Notes: a model not told the origin generated them from the letters alone. DNA of 64,000 nucleotides from Adiantum capillus-veneris (GCA_014529385.2 CM043953.1:89808342-89872341), one strand, 5' to 3'. Positions 1 to 9,876 are shown, numbered from the stretch's first letter. A program made the numbers and translations.

Positions 1-48
1 TCAGGCTCATTAAAAACTTGTATACATGTGAGCAGCATTCTCAAGATC

Positions 49-477
49 TTATTTAACATGGCACAGGAGAGATCTGACAGACTCTTGAAGAAAGACATGG
101 CGCTCGTTAGGGTTTTCACCATGTATTCCTCTACCGAGGCCTTTCTCTGGAGCTGGCAGCCTGGGGAAGTTAAGCCAAGTTGTCCTCTTCTTGTGCAGTG
201 CTTCATGCGCTTGCCATGTCCTTACTCTGGGTACAAGGCAGAAGGTTGGATCTCTTTGAAGGGCTGCATTTGCTCTTGTGAACAGAATCATATATCTTGG
301 ATTCTTATTAAGCCAGCTTAACCTCCACTTTGGGTGGTCTTTATGTGTGCCATCTTTTTGCATATCCTTGTACAACCTTTCTTTCACCTGTAATAATTCC
401 AATTTGATGAGAAGGTATGAACAGGGATTGTTGGTGCCATTGAGCGTTGATATGATTAAGAGTGAGTTGAGTGACAT
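49..477 (-). pseudogene. 3' end of decayed retroelement-associated ORF
   Basis: Open stretch of about 140 codons on the minus strand, immediately downstream of the coiled-coil segment but in a different frame. I do not recognise a domain. Read in other frames, the sequence after the coiled coil still looks protein-like for some tens of residues, then breaks at stops, so this is best taken as the frayed C-terminal part of the upstream ORF. It runs towards the window edge, so its true end is unseen. It could also be a chance ORF. Confidence 0.25.
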
Positions 478-520
478 TGATAGAGTGTAAAACTCTCAAC
501 TCCCAATCCATTGCAGCTTT

Positions 521-1246
521 TCACTGCTCATCCACCTCTAGGGTGATGTTCTCCTTCAGTGCGTCTTCTTCAACTTTTGACAGGTGGACCATTGGCATTG
601 TGTCTTCATCCGTGATGTTAATATGAAAATCTTCATCAGCACTCGGCTCTGCTGTGGACTGTGTCTCAAACTTAGCAAACGAGACCGAGGGTATGTCTAT
701 CTGTGGCGTCTGAGAAGTGCCTGTCTCTTCTTGCGTGTCTGGTTTCCCATCTCTGAGGAGTTGATTAATTCGCTTGAGTTTTGCTATCTCCTTTAGGAGC
801 TCCTCCTCTCTCTGAACCGGCATCAGTGCTTGGTCCCTGCACTATGATTGTTCTATCTTTAATTCCAATTCAAGGTCTTTGTTTTTCTTCTCTAGTGCCT
901 TGTACACTTTGTAAGTTCCTTTGATCGAAGCCACAGCTGGATTTTCTCTAATTTGCCGTAAGAGAATGGTGTGATCATTGATTCGCTGCTCAGAGTACTG
1001 TAACGAGGCATTGGCAACATCTAACTGCACCTGAATTTTTTGAGCTGACAGAGATGTCGTAAGAAGTTCATCCGTAACTTCTGTCAGTTGCTCGTCTTTT
1101 GCTTTGCAAGCATCAGATAGTTTGGTGAGTAGATCACCTAACTCCTCCATTTCTTTTTGTTGCCTATCTCTGGCTAATTGATGTTGTTCAGCTTCTTCCT
1201 TCATCTCTTGCATCTGCCTTTGAAGATCAGTGATGACAGTCAGCAT
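521..1246 (-). pseudogene. coiled-coil segment of decayed retroelement-associated ORF
   Basis: Two open stretches (1246-842 and 823-521) share one minus-strand frame and are separated by a stop. The first is rich in heptad-like Leu/Ile spacing among Glu, Lys and Gln (for example LQRQMQEMKEEAEQ and LTKLSDACKAKDEQL), a long coiled coil. The second begins with another short coil (EEELLKEIAKLKRINQLL) and turns into an acidic, Ser/Thr-rich tail. They share the frame of the segments at 1900-1397 and 3049-2585, so all were probably one protein. Coiled coils in plant retroelement ORFs usually serve multimerisation; that role is inferred. Confidence 0.45.
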
Positions 1247-1396
1247 GTCTTCTAACTCTCCTTAGAGAGCGCTGATCACCATCTCAAGTTCTTTAGCCTT
1301 CGTGCTACGGTTTAGTGCTGCTGAGCAGAGTCTCTCCGTCATTTCTTGCATCTGCCGTGCATATTCATTGACTTGGACGATTAACTCGTCGTTTGA

Positions 1397-1900
1397 CTAC
1401 CACTCCTCCTGTCGTGCTAGCTGAGATGTACATGTAGTCTCATGTGTGGCTTCTTGCTGCGTCGTAACTGCTGGCGGTTCTTGTGTAGAGGTAGATGGTC
1501 GGTCTTCTTCTTGGGTATCCTGAGGCTTTGATGCGTCGGCAGTTTCTGGCTGAGTAGAAGTAGTGGGTGTTGGCTCAGACCTTGCTATCTCTTCAGGTGC
1601 CGGCCTTTCTTCCTTCTCTGGCTCAATTTCCGACTCATGTGCAGTGGTAGACTCTTTTTTTGCATCTGCTTCTTTATCAGACTCTTGTACAGATTCACTT
1701 GCTTTTTTCTCTTCAGCTTGTTGAGTATCTTCGGTGGCCTTCTCGTAATCCGGCTCGACTACTTTTTCTTTTTGTCTATCGGGGTGGTCAACCTCTTGTG
1801 CAGTTTCTGTTTGTTTGGTGGACTCATAATCTTTCTCTTTCTTAAGCTCCACTTCTTCATTGGTGTCTTTGCCCACCGGTGATGGTGGTGTGCTAGGCAT
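1397..1900 (-). pseudogene. Glu/Lys/Thr-rich low-complexity segment of the same ORF
   Basis: About 165 codons dominated by Glu, Lys, Thr, Ser, Pro and Gln with no hydrophobic core, so probably disordered. It has the same minus-strand frame as the N-terminal domain and the coiled coil, which supports a single original protein: N-terminal domain, disordered spacer, coiled coil. No catalytic motif is visible. The strong composition bias makes homology calls unreliable here. Confidence 0.4.
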
Positions 1901-1967
1901 GGGATGGTCCTGTTATTCTGTAGGCGGTGAGGTGGGTCGGGGATATCCATATCCTTGTTCTTGTTTT

Positions 1968-2357
1968 CTACTCTAGCCGTCTCCTTGGCCTTTGGTCTTC
2001 CGCCTCCTTGGCTTTCTTAGCAGCTTCTTCTGCCTCCTTCAGCTTTAGAGCTTCAACCTCTTGGTACATCCTTTCTAAATGTTCTGTTGGATCATCCGTC
2101 TCTTTTCTTGTATGATGCTTCGCTCGGCCTTTAAGTCCAGCAGGTACCCATTTTTCTGGGTCCTTTCCTTGTGCTTGTCTACTACACTGGTACGCTTGGT
2201 TCTCTCTTTCAAAGCGCACTTGTTTCTGAGCTGGCTCTTCTTGGTGTGCGGCCATAACTTTTCTTTTCATCTCTTCTCTCCGAGCTCTCTTTTCTTCGTT
2301 GTCAGAGCTCTCGCTACTGTGCCTTTCCAGGTGAGCTATCAGCTGACTCTTCATCAC
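1968..2357 (-). pseudogene. Charged, helical middle segment of the same ORF
   Basis: Open stretch of 129 codons with a Lys/Arg/Glu-rich helical end (LKLKEAEEAAKKAKEAED) and a central KWVPAGLKGRAKHH-type stretch. It lies in a different frame from its neighbours at 3049-2585 and 1900-1397, so at least two frameshifts separate them. Its position between the two makes it the natural middle of the broken protein. No recognised domain. Confidence 0.4.
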
Positions 2358-2399
2358 ATTTATATGATCTTTTACCTGACCTTGTAGCTCTTGGAGTGG

Positions 2400-3160
2400 G
2401 TTGTGCTGCCAATATCCATGTGTTTTGATCAGGGGCAGGTCGCAGGTTGTCGGCTATGCCAATGGCATGATATGATATTCTAGTTAAGACCTCTGGCGCA
2501 CCAGAGTACGTGATTTTTCCTCTTCTTGGTGCCCTTCAAGGTTGTCAAGACATATAGCACGTGGTCCACTGATTGTCTCGTTGTCTACTTGAGAACCTGA
2601 GTGAATGTGGTGGCCACGGCGTGATGTGGTGTAGTGTACCTTGGTGGCCTTTTTGCCAAGAAATGGAAGTGCTGGTGGTAAAAACGGGCTGGCTCTTCCA
2701 CTTGTTTGTGAATTAAATCGGCGAAGGTGGCAGCGGCTGTCTCTTTGGTAAATGTTCTTGCGGTTTTTTTGTCCCTTGCTCGCATGGTCATTCCTTCTTT
2801 GGGCAATCGGAGTGTCTCTACCACTATCTCTTTTGTGATCACTACTTCGACCTTGTTGCCTTGGGTGTCGGATATCTGTACGGTTTTGTCTTCTTTGATT
2901 GTGGATAGAAGCTCATAAGCCTTCTGAAAATCTACTCCATAAGGCTCTTGTTCGTAGATATCCCTGAGCCCTAGCCTGCGATTAGCTTCTTTGGTTTCTG
3001 GCTTGGCAGCTACATCATAGACTTCTTTGGGCACCAGTTGCAACTCCACCTGATGTCCCTCTTCACTTTTGAGCCTACCAGTGAAAACCGTAGTATGGTG
3101 CTCTTCTAACTGTTCTCTGGAGAGGTAGGATGCCTTTGCTGCTTTGACTGACTCATGGTC
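2400..3160 (-). pseudogene. N-terminal domain of retroelement-associated protein
   Basis: The longest open part (3049-2585, 154 codons) is a compact, non-repetitive domain containing NKVEVVITKEIVVETLRLPKEG followed after about 35 residues by a HFHFLAKRPPRYTT segment. It resembles the extra domains of plant transposon proteins (aminotransferase-like/plant-mobile-domain or Transposase_32 style), recognised by style only. Reading through the stop at about 2585 gives further protein-like sequence (SVDHVLYVL, then in another frame TWILAAQPTPRATRSGKR). Upstream sequence to about 3160 is also open in this frame. At least one stop and one frameshift are present, so it is not expressible as it stands. 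Confidence 0.45.
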
Positions 3161-3423
3161 TACTTGATAAGCGGGCAGTTCCTGTAGTTTCTCCTTTTGG
3201 TTGAGCTTCTTTTTAGCCCTCTCCGCTGCTTGTATGGCTCCTGTTCAGTGGAATAGAATGCAAAGTTAGCAGATTTGTCGAAATTTTTCTCTGAAATGTC
3301 TTTTAGGCTGAAATGCTGACAATTTGATCCAATTTGCTTCAAATCAATTTTTGAACAAGCAAAGATGCATAAAAACATACAAGGAACAAAACTGTGTGGT
3401 CAAAACAAAAATTTTCAACCAAA

Positions 3424-3445
3424 GTAAATAATCGCGATTATTTAC
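3424..3445. repeat. 22-bp perfect palindrome, copy 1
   Basis: An 11-bp arm GTAAATAATCG is followed directly by its exact reverse complement. The same palindrome recurs perfectly at 3988-4009 and with three changes at 3721-3742. Confidence 0.9.
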
Positions 3446-3720
3446 AGCAGTTGAGAAAAATTTTTACCTTTTTGCAAACTTGGCTTTATAGGCTTGAAGT
3501 ATATACCGAATACATACTCTGAGTGAATTATGGGCTCATTTGGGTGCATAGGGTGAAAATGGTACCAGATTTTGACGTTAGGTCTCTGACATAGTAGAAA
3601 TAAAGGAAATTTGAGATTTTGAGCTCCAAATTGATTCAAAATTGGCTAGTGGGCTCAACATATCATGTACTTTGGATGTATGATGGCAAAATATCAAAAT
3701 TCCCCAATTTTGACCAGAAA

Positions 3721-3742
3721 GTAAATAATCACGATTATTAAT
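3721..3742. repeat. 22-bp palindrome, degenerate copy 2
   Basis: Matches the palindromes at 3424 and 3988 at 19 of 22 positions. One change is at the centre (G to A) and two are at the right end, so the symmetry is broken. Confidence 0.8.
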
Positions 3743-3987
3743 TTTTCTTCCAAAATTGACTTTTTTTTGTACAAATTGGTTCTAGGTATATGAGATAAAG
3801 GTGATTTGGCTCAAGAAATATTGTTCATAACCCAAAATTTGGTTTGCAAAGACTTCTTTGCGTTTTTTGACAATTTTACAAGTAATGGGTGGTCATTTTG
3901 GTTCATACTTGATTTTTGGCATGTAATAGGTGTGTACACATGATAGGTAAGATGACGTGATAATTTTCAAGCAAAACTAATGCAAAA

Positions 3988-4009
3988 GTAAATAATCGCG
4001 ATTATTTAC
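3988..4009. repeat. 22-bp perfect palindrome, copy 3
   Basis: Identical to the palindrome at 3424-3445. Start-to-start spacings of the three copies are 297 and 267 bp. Confidence 0.9.
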
Positions 4010-5398
4010 AAGAGTGACAAAATCTTTGCAAAACCTACCTATTTTGACCTAGACATGTTTCATACACCTAATACAAGTCAAAATTTGAATTTGATCAAGT
4101 TTGGTCATGCGAGCATCACTTTGTGCTTTCTTGACTCTGAAATCACTGTTTTTTGTGACTACTCAATCTGTTGGGTTGGTCGGTCAACTTTGAGACTTTG
4201 GAATTCTCCGCAACATAGTCATAAAGCAGCCTGTCCAATTCTGGCTCATTTGGAGTTAGTTTGACCTCGTATGTCGAATTTGACGCTTTGTAACCTGTGA
4301 GCCGTTTTCTACTTTTTGAGGGCTTTGCTTGATGGATTTCACCAAACCAATCATATACATTGTATATGGACCTCATAAGCAAGGCATCTGTGGAGTCAAG
4401 TCGGAATTCTGGCATTTGCCAAAAACCTAACTTTTCTACTAGGGACCCCCTCGACCCCAGCGACCCCAGCCGAATGGTCATCTAATGGTATAGAAAGGTT
4501 CTATTATGTTAGGCATGCTATGGTTCAAATCTCATCTGATTTGGTCAAGCTGACAGGCCGCTATGGTCAGTTTTAGGTCGTAGGTCTTCATGCACTGCTC
4601 GGTTTCTATGGTTTTCTCTAGGGCTTTAGACTAGCTACCGGCCGTACAAAATGGATCATTGTCGAGTAATGAACTTACCCCTCATGTCTCATGTGAGGCG
4701 GTGCTGAAAATGGTCAACTGTGGGCTCCAAAAAAGTCGCGTGAAAGAGGCCGAAATCTCTCTCAGCAAAGGCTCCAAGTGGAAATGAGGTGGTTTTAGCC
4801 TACCTTGGATATCTATACCCGGACTTCCCGAACCAAATTTCCCCAGATTCCCTCATTAGTCCTACTAGGCCGTGATATCTATGTTAGACTCAAAAATTTC
4901 CTTGATCGGATTCCTGTAGCTCATTCTGCATTGTGCAAAAGTAAGCTTGACCGCCTAATTTAGGCTTCCCGCTTCCATCTTTTGATTTCATTGAAAAATT
5001 TGTGCTTGTCCGCCTTGTCTTTCTGATCACCATCGTGTCTTCCATTTTTCCATCTGAGCTCCTCTGCTATTTATTATTAATTTTTGACCTGTTTAGTTGA
5101 AAAAATCAAAGAAAATAGCAAAATGCTCTAAAAAAGTAAAGTAAAAATCTAGTAATTAAGAAAATACCTTGAAAAACACAGCTTTATTATTTTTGTTGGA
5201 TTTTTCTATTTTTCAGTCTCATTATCAATAAGAATAATGAAAAATACCCAAAAAAGGACTATTTTTTATGATTTTCTGATAGTAATATATACTATTTACA
5301 CTCATCGGGAAGATATTATCTATGAATTTTTCCTTGATGATGAATTATAAGGACATTATTAGGTAATTTTACAAAAAAGCACACGTTAACATCAAACT

Positions 5399-5415
5399 TT
5401 TTCCTCCCTCTTCAA
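5399..5415 (-). promoter_or_regulatory. Candidate polypurine tract of the gypsy element
   Basis: The minus strand reads GAAGAGGGAGGAAAAAG, an uninterrupted 17-nt purine run, just after the last protein-like codons of the element and just before a TG that could open the 3' LTR. Position and composition fit a plus-strand priming site. It is a candidate because the LTR partner is not in the window. Confidence 0.4.
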
Positions 5416-5449
5416 ACATTGCCCTTAATTACTTAGTACTTAGTACTTA

Positions 5450-6130
5450 GTGCCCTTCCACCCCTCCTAGATGGCGTACTTTGGGATGACTGTGTGCATG
5501 GGTGGAACAATCGTGTCTATGCATAGCCGTGGTTGGCTCTACCATGATATGAAGATCAATGCAATTCAAACCAATATGCTGTGCAAGAGCTGGGTCTTGA
5601 GTAATTAACTCAAGGGTTTTCGATGTCGAAGTTTGTTGCTAATGTCTTCCAAAGAGTAAATCTTGTAGGTTGTGTGCTCTTTGTTTGATTGTACCATCCA
5701 GATGCTTTAGCACACTGGTTGCTTGAGCTGTTGGTAGCACTTTTGACTGTTGTCGAGCTTTTTCTCGCCATTGGTAGCTTGGTCGATAGCTTGGTCAGTT
5801 TGGTGCTGCATGGTGTGGTGGAGTCTTTTGAGAATTAACTCGCCATTGTTTGATTGGTTTCGCGGTTTGTGGAGAAGATAAGTGCTCCTTTTTCTTCCAA
5901 ACCATTTCCATGTTAGGTTCCTTGCTCGGAGATGCTCGTCTCTTTGTTTTAACCCTTGGAACCTTCTTTTGTTTTGTTGGTGAAGTTTTAGGCACCCAGA
6001 TTTTAATTGGCTTATCCTTAAGCTGTGCTTTTGGTACCCAAATTTTCCTGACTCCTTGCATGCTACATGTAGCATTTGATTGTTGATGGGATGGAGAAGA
6101 TTGACTACTTCATGGTTTGGTATGTCGATT
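5450..6130 (-). pseudogene. Basic C-terminal tail of gypsy polyprotein, after protease-like domain
   Basis: Downstream of the protease-like domain the minus strand encodes a Lys/Arg/Pro-rich tail with two KIWVPK motifs about 15 residues apart (6061-5795 frame), followed by further protein-like sequence to about 5450. No enzyme motif is present. The tail leads directly to the polypurine tract, so it appears to be the end of the element's coding capacity. Several stops interrupt it. Confidence 0.4.
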
Positions 6131-6660
6131 GCTTCTTTTCCATTCCTCTTTGCTTGGGGCAATTGGAACAATGAGTTGCCCTTCTTTAGGTGATATCTTT
6201 AGCTGATTCGTATCCCAATCTGGTACTGCTTTGTATGTACGCATCCAAGGAATTCCAAGAATCATCGTTCATTCACGTGTTCATCTGGCAAGCATACTAA
6301 CTAATGAGGACATGAACATCCATGTACTATCACATTCAAGTTGTCTACTCCCAATGTTGGAGTTGGGTTCTTGTTGCATCCTTTGATTGTTGTCGCTATT
6401 CATGTCGTCAATGCTTGACTCATGGACTTCTTGTATGTGGAATAACTGATTGCATTTACTCTAGCTCCTGTGTTGACCAAAGCATTGGTGCTATGATTGT
6501 TGAGTTTTACTTTGATGCGCAGGTCCATTCCATCTAACCAGTCATCATCTGTTGAAACTGCATCTTTAGGTAATTCCCACTGTCGATCATCTATTTCCAA
6601 AGTGTTGATGGGAATCGGTATCTGTTGATTCTTGAGAGCAGCTTTCCGCTTGAGTACCCG
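6130..6660 (-). pseudogene. Retropepsin-like aspartic protease domain, broken, located after integrase
   Basis: The minus strand encodes KVKLNNHSTNALVNTGARVNAIS (split here as KVKLNNHSTN then ALVNTGARVNAIS), the flap-side signature of a retrotransposon aspartic protease in which the active-site DTG is NTG (codon 6472-6474). About 45 codons further, in another frame from 6265, comes MILGIPWMRTYKAVPDWD, the typical C-terminal ILG-x-PW element of these proteases. One frameshift lies between the two. The N-terminal part is in the same frame (0) as integrase and RT, joined to the GPY/F-like module by a charged linker with two stops. Retropepsins normally precede RT; finding one here is the oddest feature of the element. 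Confidence 0.6.
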
Positions 6661-6699
6661 AAGCCTAGCTTCCTCTTAGGCTTCATCAATAACCTGCTG

Positions 6700-7068
6700 T
6701 CATTTGATCTTCCTTTGTTTGGCTGCATGCATTCTTTCTAGCAATTCATTGGTTAGTGGCAAATTGTATTTCTTCAAACGACATCCACTAATCCAATTAG
6801 AGATTGGTTCACCATCTAGGGTGGACAACTTTACTAATCCACTTGGAGATACATCTTCAATGATAAATGGTCCATTTTTCTTTTTCTTAAACTTAGGAAT
6901 GTGTTTCTTAAGGGAATAGATTAAAACTAAGTCCCCTTTCTTGAAGATCTTTGTGATTAAGTGGGAATCAAAAAATTGTTTTTGTTTTCGCTTTTGTGCA
7001 TAGATATGAGCTACAGCAGTTAGCCTTTGCTCGTATAGTTTTTCCAAATCTTCGAGTCTTTTTGACAA
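6700..7068 (-). pseudogene. Integrase C-terminal GPY/F-like module of gypsy polyprotein
   Basis: About 122 codons containing KGDLVLIYSLKKHIPKFK, then NGPFIIEDVSPSGLVKLSTLDGE and a final SGCRLKKY, the usual layout of the SH3-like GPY/F module at the C-terminus of Ty3-gypsy integrases. It follows the integrase core after a short gap and shares the polyprotein frame. A TGA at its end is followed by a charged linker that continues in frame into the protease-like domain. Role inferred from the family: chromatin or DNA contact during integration. Confidence 0.7.
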
Positions 7069-7092
7069 TTCATGTCTAGTCCACTCAAGATT

Positions 7093-7709
7093 CTATGCTA
7101 CCCTTAATGTCAGCAATAGAAATTCTATTGGAAGTATGGCATCAAGACCATAAACAAGGTTAAAGGATGTAGCATTTAGAGCTGTTTTGAATGAAACTTG
7201 ATAAGCCCATAGAGCAGCATGGAGATTCATTTCCCAGTCTGTTCTTCCTAAACTAACCACTTTAGTTAGCACCGAGCTAAGAATTTTATTCGTATTCTCA
7301 ACTTGTTCGTTTGCTTGTGGGTGACAGGGAGTTGATTTGTTATGGATGACCATAAACTCATTAAGCAAATACTCTACTACCTCATTGAGGAAATGAGTTC
7401 CCTGACAATCTCTATTGGCAGTCCATATCTCGTGAATACATACTCATATAAGAATGCAGCAGCGGTTCTGGCATCATTCTTTTGAGTTTCTTTAGCCTCG
7501 GCACACTTGGTCAAATAGTCCGTAGCTACAATGATATATTGAGCTTGGGTTCTATAAGCAGGTGGTTGTATTGGTCCAACAAAATTTATACCCCATTTTG
7601 CTAAAGCTCTAGCCCCCATCATTGGTCTTAAGGGCATTCTATCTACTCGTGTTGGTATTTCCTCGTTGACAAGCATCACACCTTCAAACATATTCTTTGA
7701 CATCTGCAA
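7093..7709 (-). pseudogene. Ty3-gypsy integrase catalytic core, frameshifted
   Basis: The 7709-7377 stretch encodes KWGINFVGPIQPPAYRT, then YIIVATDYLTK and FLYEYVFTRYGLP, the first half of a gypsy integrase core. The first catalytic Asp of the usual GIDFVGP motif is Asn (codon 7584-7586). The second half (7368-7093) is in another frame and carries PCHPQANEQVENTNKIL with the catalytic Glu retained, followed by DWEMNLHAALWAYQ. A frameshift near 7370 removes the region of the second catalytic Asp. Reaction in the family: 3'-end processing and strand transfer of element cDNA. Inactive here. Confidence 0.75.
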
Positions 7710-7945
7710 AAAGTGTTGGCCACCATATGCCTGCCATCAAGATTTCTCTTGCGGTGGTCTCACTAGAAAAGTGACCTCCATCTAATCTAGCATATGCTTG
7801 TTCTATAATCGGAATATACTCGTTTTCATTTGCACAAAGACGCAAATGTTGATCTTTACCTCTCCGATACAATTGGTTCCCAATAAGAGTATAGTCTCTT
7901 GCTGCAATTTCAATTGCTCTTTGACGATGTTTACTCATATCCTCA
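7640..7945 (-). pseudogene. Integrase N-terminal zinc-binding module, second copy
   Basis: Encodes YTLIGNQLYRRGKDQHLRLC, then EQAYARLDGGHFSSETT and MAGIWWPTLFADVKEYV, the conventional H2C2 module that precedes a gypsy integrase core. The first zinc His is Tyr and the Cys pair is lost in a frameshifted stretch. It lies about 80 codons after a related module at 8018-8275. Confidence 0.65.
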
Positions 7946-8017
7946 GGAAATGTTCGGCTCGATAAGTAAGTAACTAGATAATTACTCCACTTAGGAACAG
8001 ATGACATTTGAAACAAT

Positions 8018-8275
8018 GTTACATGAGGTATGGGTGTTTGTTTTTTATATTGAGGGAAATCCTTTACAAAAGATCTAACATCTCTCCTCATAGTCGGCCA
8101 AAATACTCCAAGGCTCAAGATTCGTTACATAGTTTGGTCTTCCGCAAGGTGATGTCCTACTATGGTAACATGTGCTTGACTTAGGTATTGTTCTTTTTCT
8201 TCAGGGTTAATGAATAAAAGCAATATCCCGTCCCAGTTTCTTTTGTATAGCCTTCCAGCTAGTAATTGATACATA
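8018..8275 (-). pseudogene. Integrase zinc-binding module, first (extra) copy
   Basis: Reading the polyprotein frame through one TAA gives YQLLAGRLYKRNWDGILL, EEKEQYLSQAHVTIVGHH and RILSLGVFWPTMRRDV, then a KDFPQYKK segment where the zinc Cys pair should be (Cys to Phe and Cys to Tyr). Blocks and spacing parallel the module at 7640-7945 (LYKR/LYRR, PTM/PTL, DV/DV). It sits between RNase H and the conventional zinc module, so the element seems to have two in tandem. Confidence 0.55.
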
Positions 8276-8280
8276 GCTAA

Positions 8281-8706
8281 TTACTTGATTAATCCAATTG
8301 TGATAGGAAGTGGTATTTGTGAATCCACTTGAGCTATTGTCATTAATGACACAATGTTTTTTGACCATCTAGGTATCATTTCTATGGAGAACAAATAGGC
8401 ATATGGTAGATCATCGTATACCCCTCTAGGTGATTCCCCTGAAACAATCCTTGACAAATGATCTGCTCGTTGATGTGTAGTGCCTTTTTTTACAACCACA
8501 ATGAAATCAAATTTGAGAAGAATGATGAACCATCTCACTATTCTCCCTGTGCTGCATGGCTTGTTAACCAAATACAACAAAGCTTGGTGGTCCACAAAGA
8601 ACATAAACTTGTTGGCTAATAGGTAATGTATATATTTTTTAACGGTATAGATCATTCCTAGTCCTTCTCTTTTGGTGGTGGTGTAATTCTTTTCCGCCAT
8701 GTTCAA
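8281..8706 (-). pseudogene. Ty3-gypsy RNase H domain fragment
   Basis: Encodes NYTTTKREGLGMIYTVKKYIHYLL, then FFVDHQALLYLVNKP and a terminal HQRADHLSRI, the ordered signature of gypsy RNase H (written here in three separated blocks). The catalytic Glu of KREGL and the Asp of VDH and RAD motifs are visible. It shares the minus-strand frame of RT (8896-9876) but is separated from it by an unreadable stretch at 8707-8895. In the family this domain degrades the RNA strand during reverse transcription. Confidence 0.7.
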
Positions 8707-8895
8707 TTGTCAGCTAGCATAAACAATAGGAAAGTCAATTTTCTCGTCTCCTGGTTGAGCTAGTATACAACCGATAGAAAAATTAGAAGCATCTTCATGT
8801 ACGTGGAATACCTTATCCCAATCTGGTGCTTTCAATATTGGAGCTAAGGTCAGAGCTTGCTCAAGCTTCATGAAGGATTCTTCACACGCCTCGGT

Positions 8896-9876
8896 TCATT
8901 CAAAGTGCGTAATCAAGATATACATGGGTTTTGCAATTATAGCGTACATGTAGATGAACCTTCGGTAATATCCACAATGTCCCATGAAGGCTTGTACCCC
9001 CTTGACTGTTGTTGGTATAGGAAAATCAGCAATGACATGAATCTTTTCAATATCAATAGCTATGCCATTTTTAGACACTATGTGTCCAAGAATTTTTCCT
9101 TGTCTACCCATGAATGTGCACTTTTCAAGATTCAAGAAAATCCTATAAAGTCTATATTTTTCGAATACCTTTTTGAGGTGTTCAAAATTATTATCCCGGA
9201 TTGATGAATGTATGTACAGATCATTCATATATACTTCTAAGAATTTCCTAAGATATTCTTTGAAAGCATGGCTCATCAACCTTTGAAACGTGGCTGGAGA
9301 ATTAGTTAGCCCAAACGGCATAACCCGATAGGCAAATATACCCTATTCTGTTGCAAAAGCAGTTTTATGCTGATCTTTTGGATCAACCAAAAGTTTATTG
9401 TATTCCAAAAAGCTATCTAAGAAGCTGTAAGCTTCTTTTCCTGCAACTCGTTCTAAAACATGCTCAGTTATTGGAAGAGTAAAGTTGTCTCTAATGGTAG
9501 CTGCATTCACCTTTTTGAGATTAACACACACTCGTAATTTTCCGTTCTTCTTGGGTACTATCACAATTGGAGACACCCAATCTGTGTGTTCAATTTTGTA
9601 AATGAATTCGGCTTCCTTTAGTTTTTCAATCTCTTCTTTTATCTTCCTGGTAAATGTTTCGTTATACGCATATGGTATCTGTTTACTTGGTTTCGCATCA
9701 TCTCTCATGGGTATGGTATGTTGACAGATTTCAGGATCAACACCCTTGAGATCCTTGTAAGACCAAGCGAAGATATCCTGGTATTCCTTTAACAAGCTCA
9801 GCAAAAGCTTTTCTTCTTCTTCTATTAGGTCATTCGCAATGTAAGCAAGTTTAGTCTCTTCTCCTAGTTCATCCAA
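8896..9876 (-). pseudogene. Ty3-gypsy reverse transcriptase, one in-frame stop and mutated active site
   Basis: Two open stretches in one frame (9876-9343 and 9321-8896). In order: DLKGVDPEICQHTIPM, IVIVPKKNGKLRVCVN, LDSFLEYNKLLVDPKDQHKT, the stop, then VMPFGLTNSPATFQRLM and the catalytic-loop motif YMND. The usual motif is Y-x-DD; the first Asp is Asn (codon 9223-9225). Thumb-region sequence KILGHIVSKNGI and GYYRRFI follows. The conserved FGLTNAPATFQ-type box makes this unmistakably a plant gypsy RT. It cannot be active as written. Confidence 0.85.

Larger units (their letters stand above)
3250..5398 (-). mobile_element. Presumptive long terminal repeat / non-coding gap, AT-rich
   Basis: About 2.1 kb without convincing coding potential; the only ORF-like stretch (4481-4143, 112 codons, minus) matches nothing I know. 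It lies immediately past a minus-strand polypurine tract that ends the gypsy coding region, where a 3' LTR belongs. A TG at about 5393 (minus strand, TGATGTTAACG) could be the LTR start. The distal boundary and a primer-binding site were not found, so the LTR call is an inference. The segment contains three copies of a 22-bp palindrome and several T-rich runs. Confidence 0.35.

Noticed and set aside
4469-4545. tRNA-like stretch with CTAATGGTATAG and GGTTCAAATCT
   Set aside because: The T-arm and acceptor arm do not pair, and no anticodon stem can be drawn. Not a tRNA gene.
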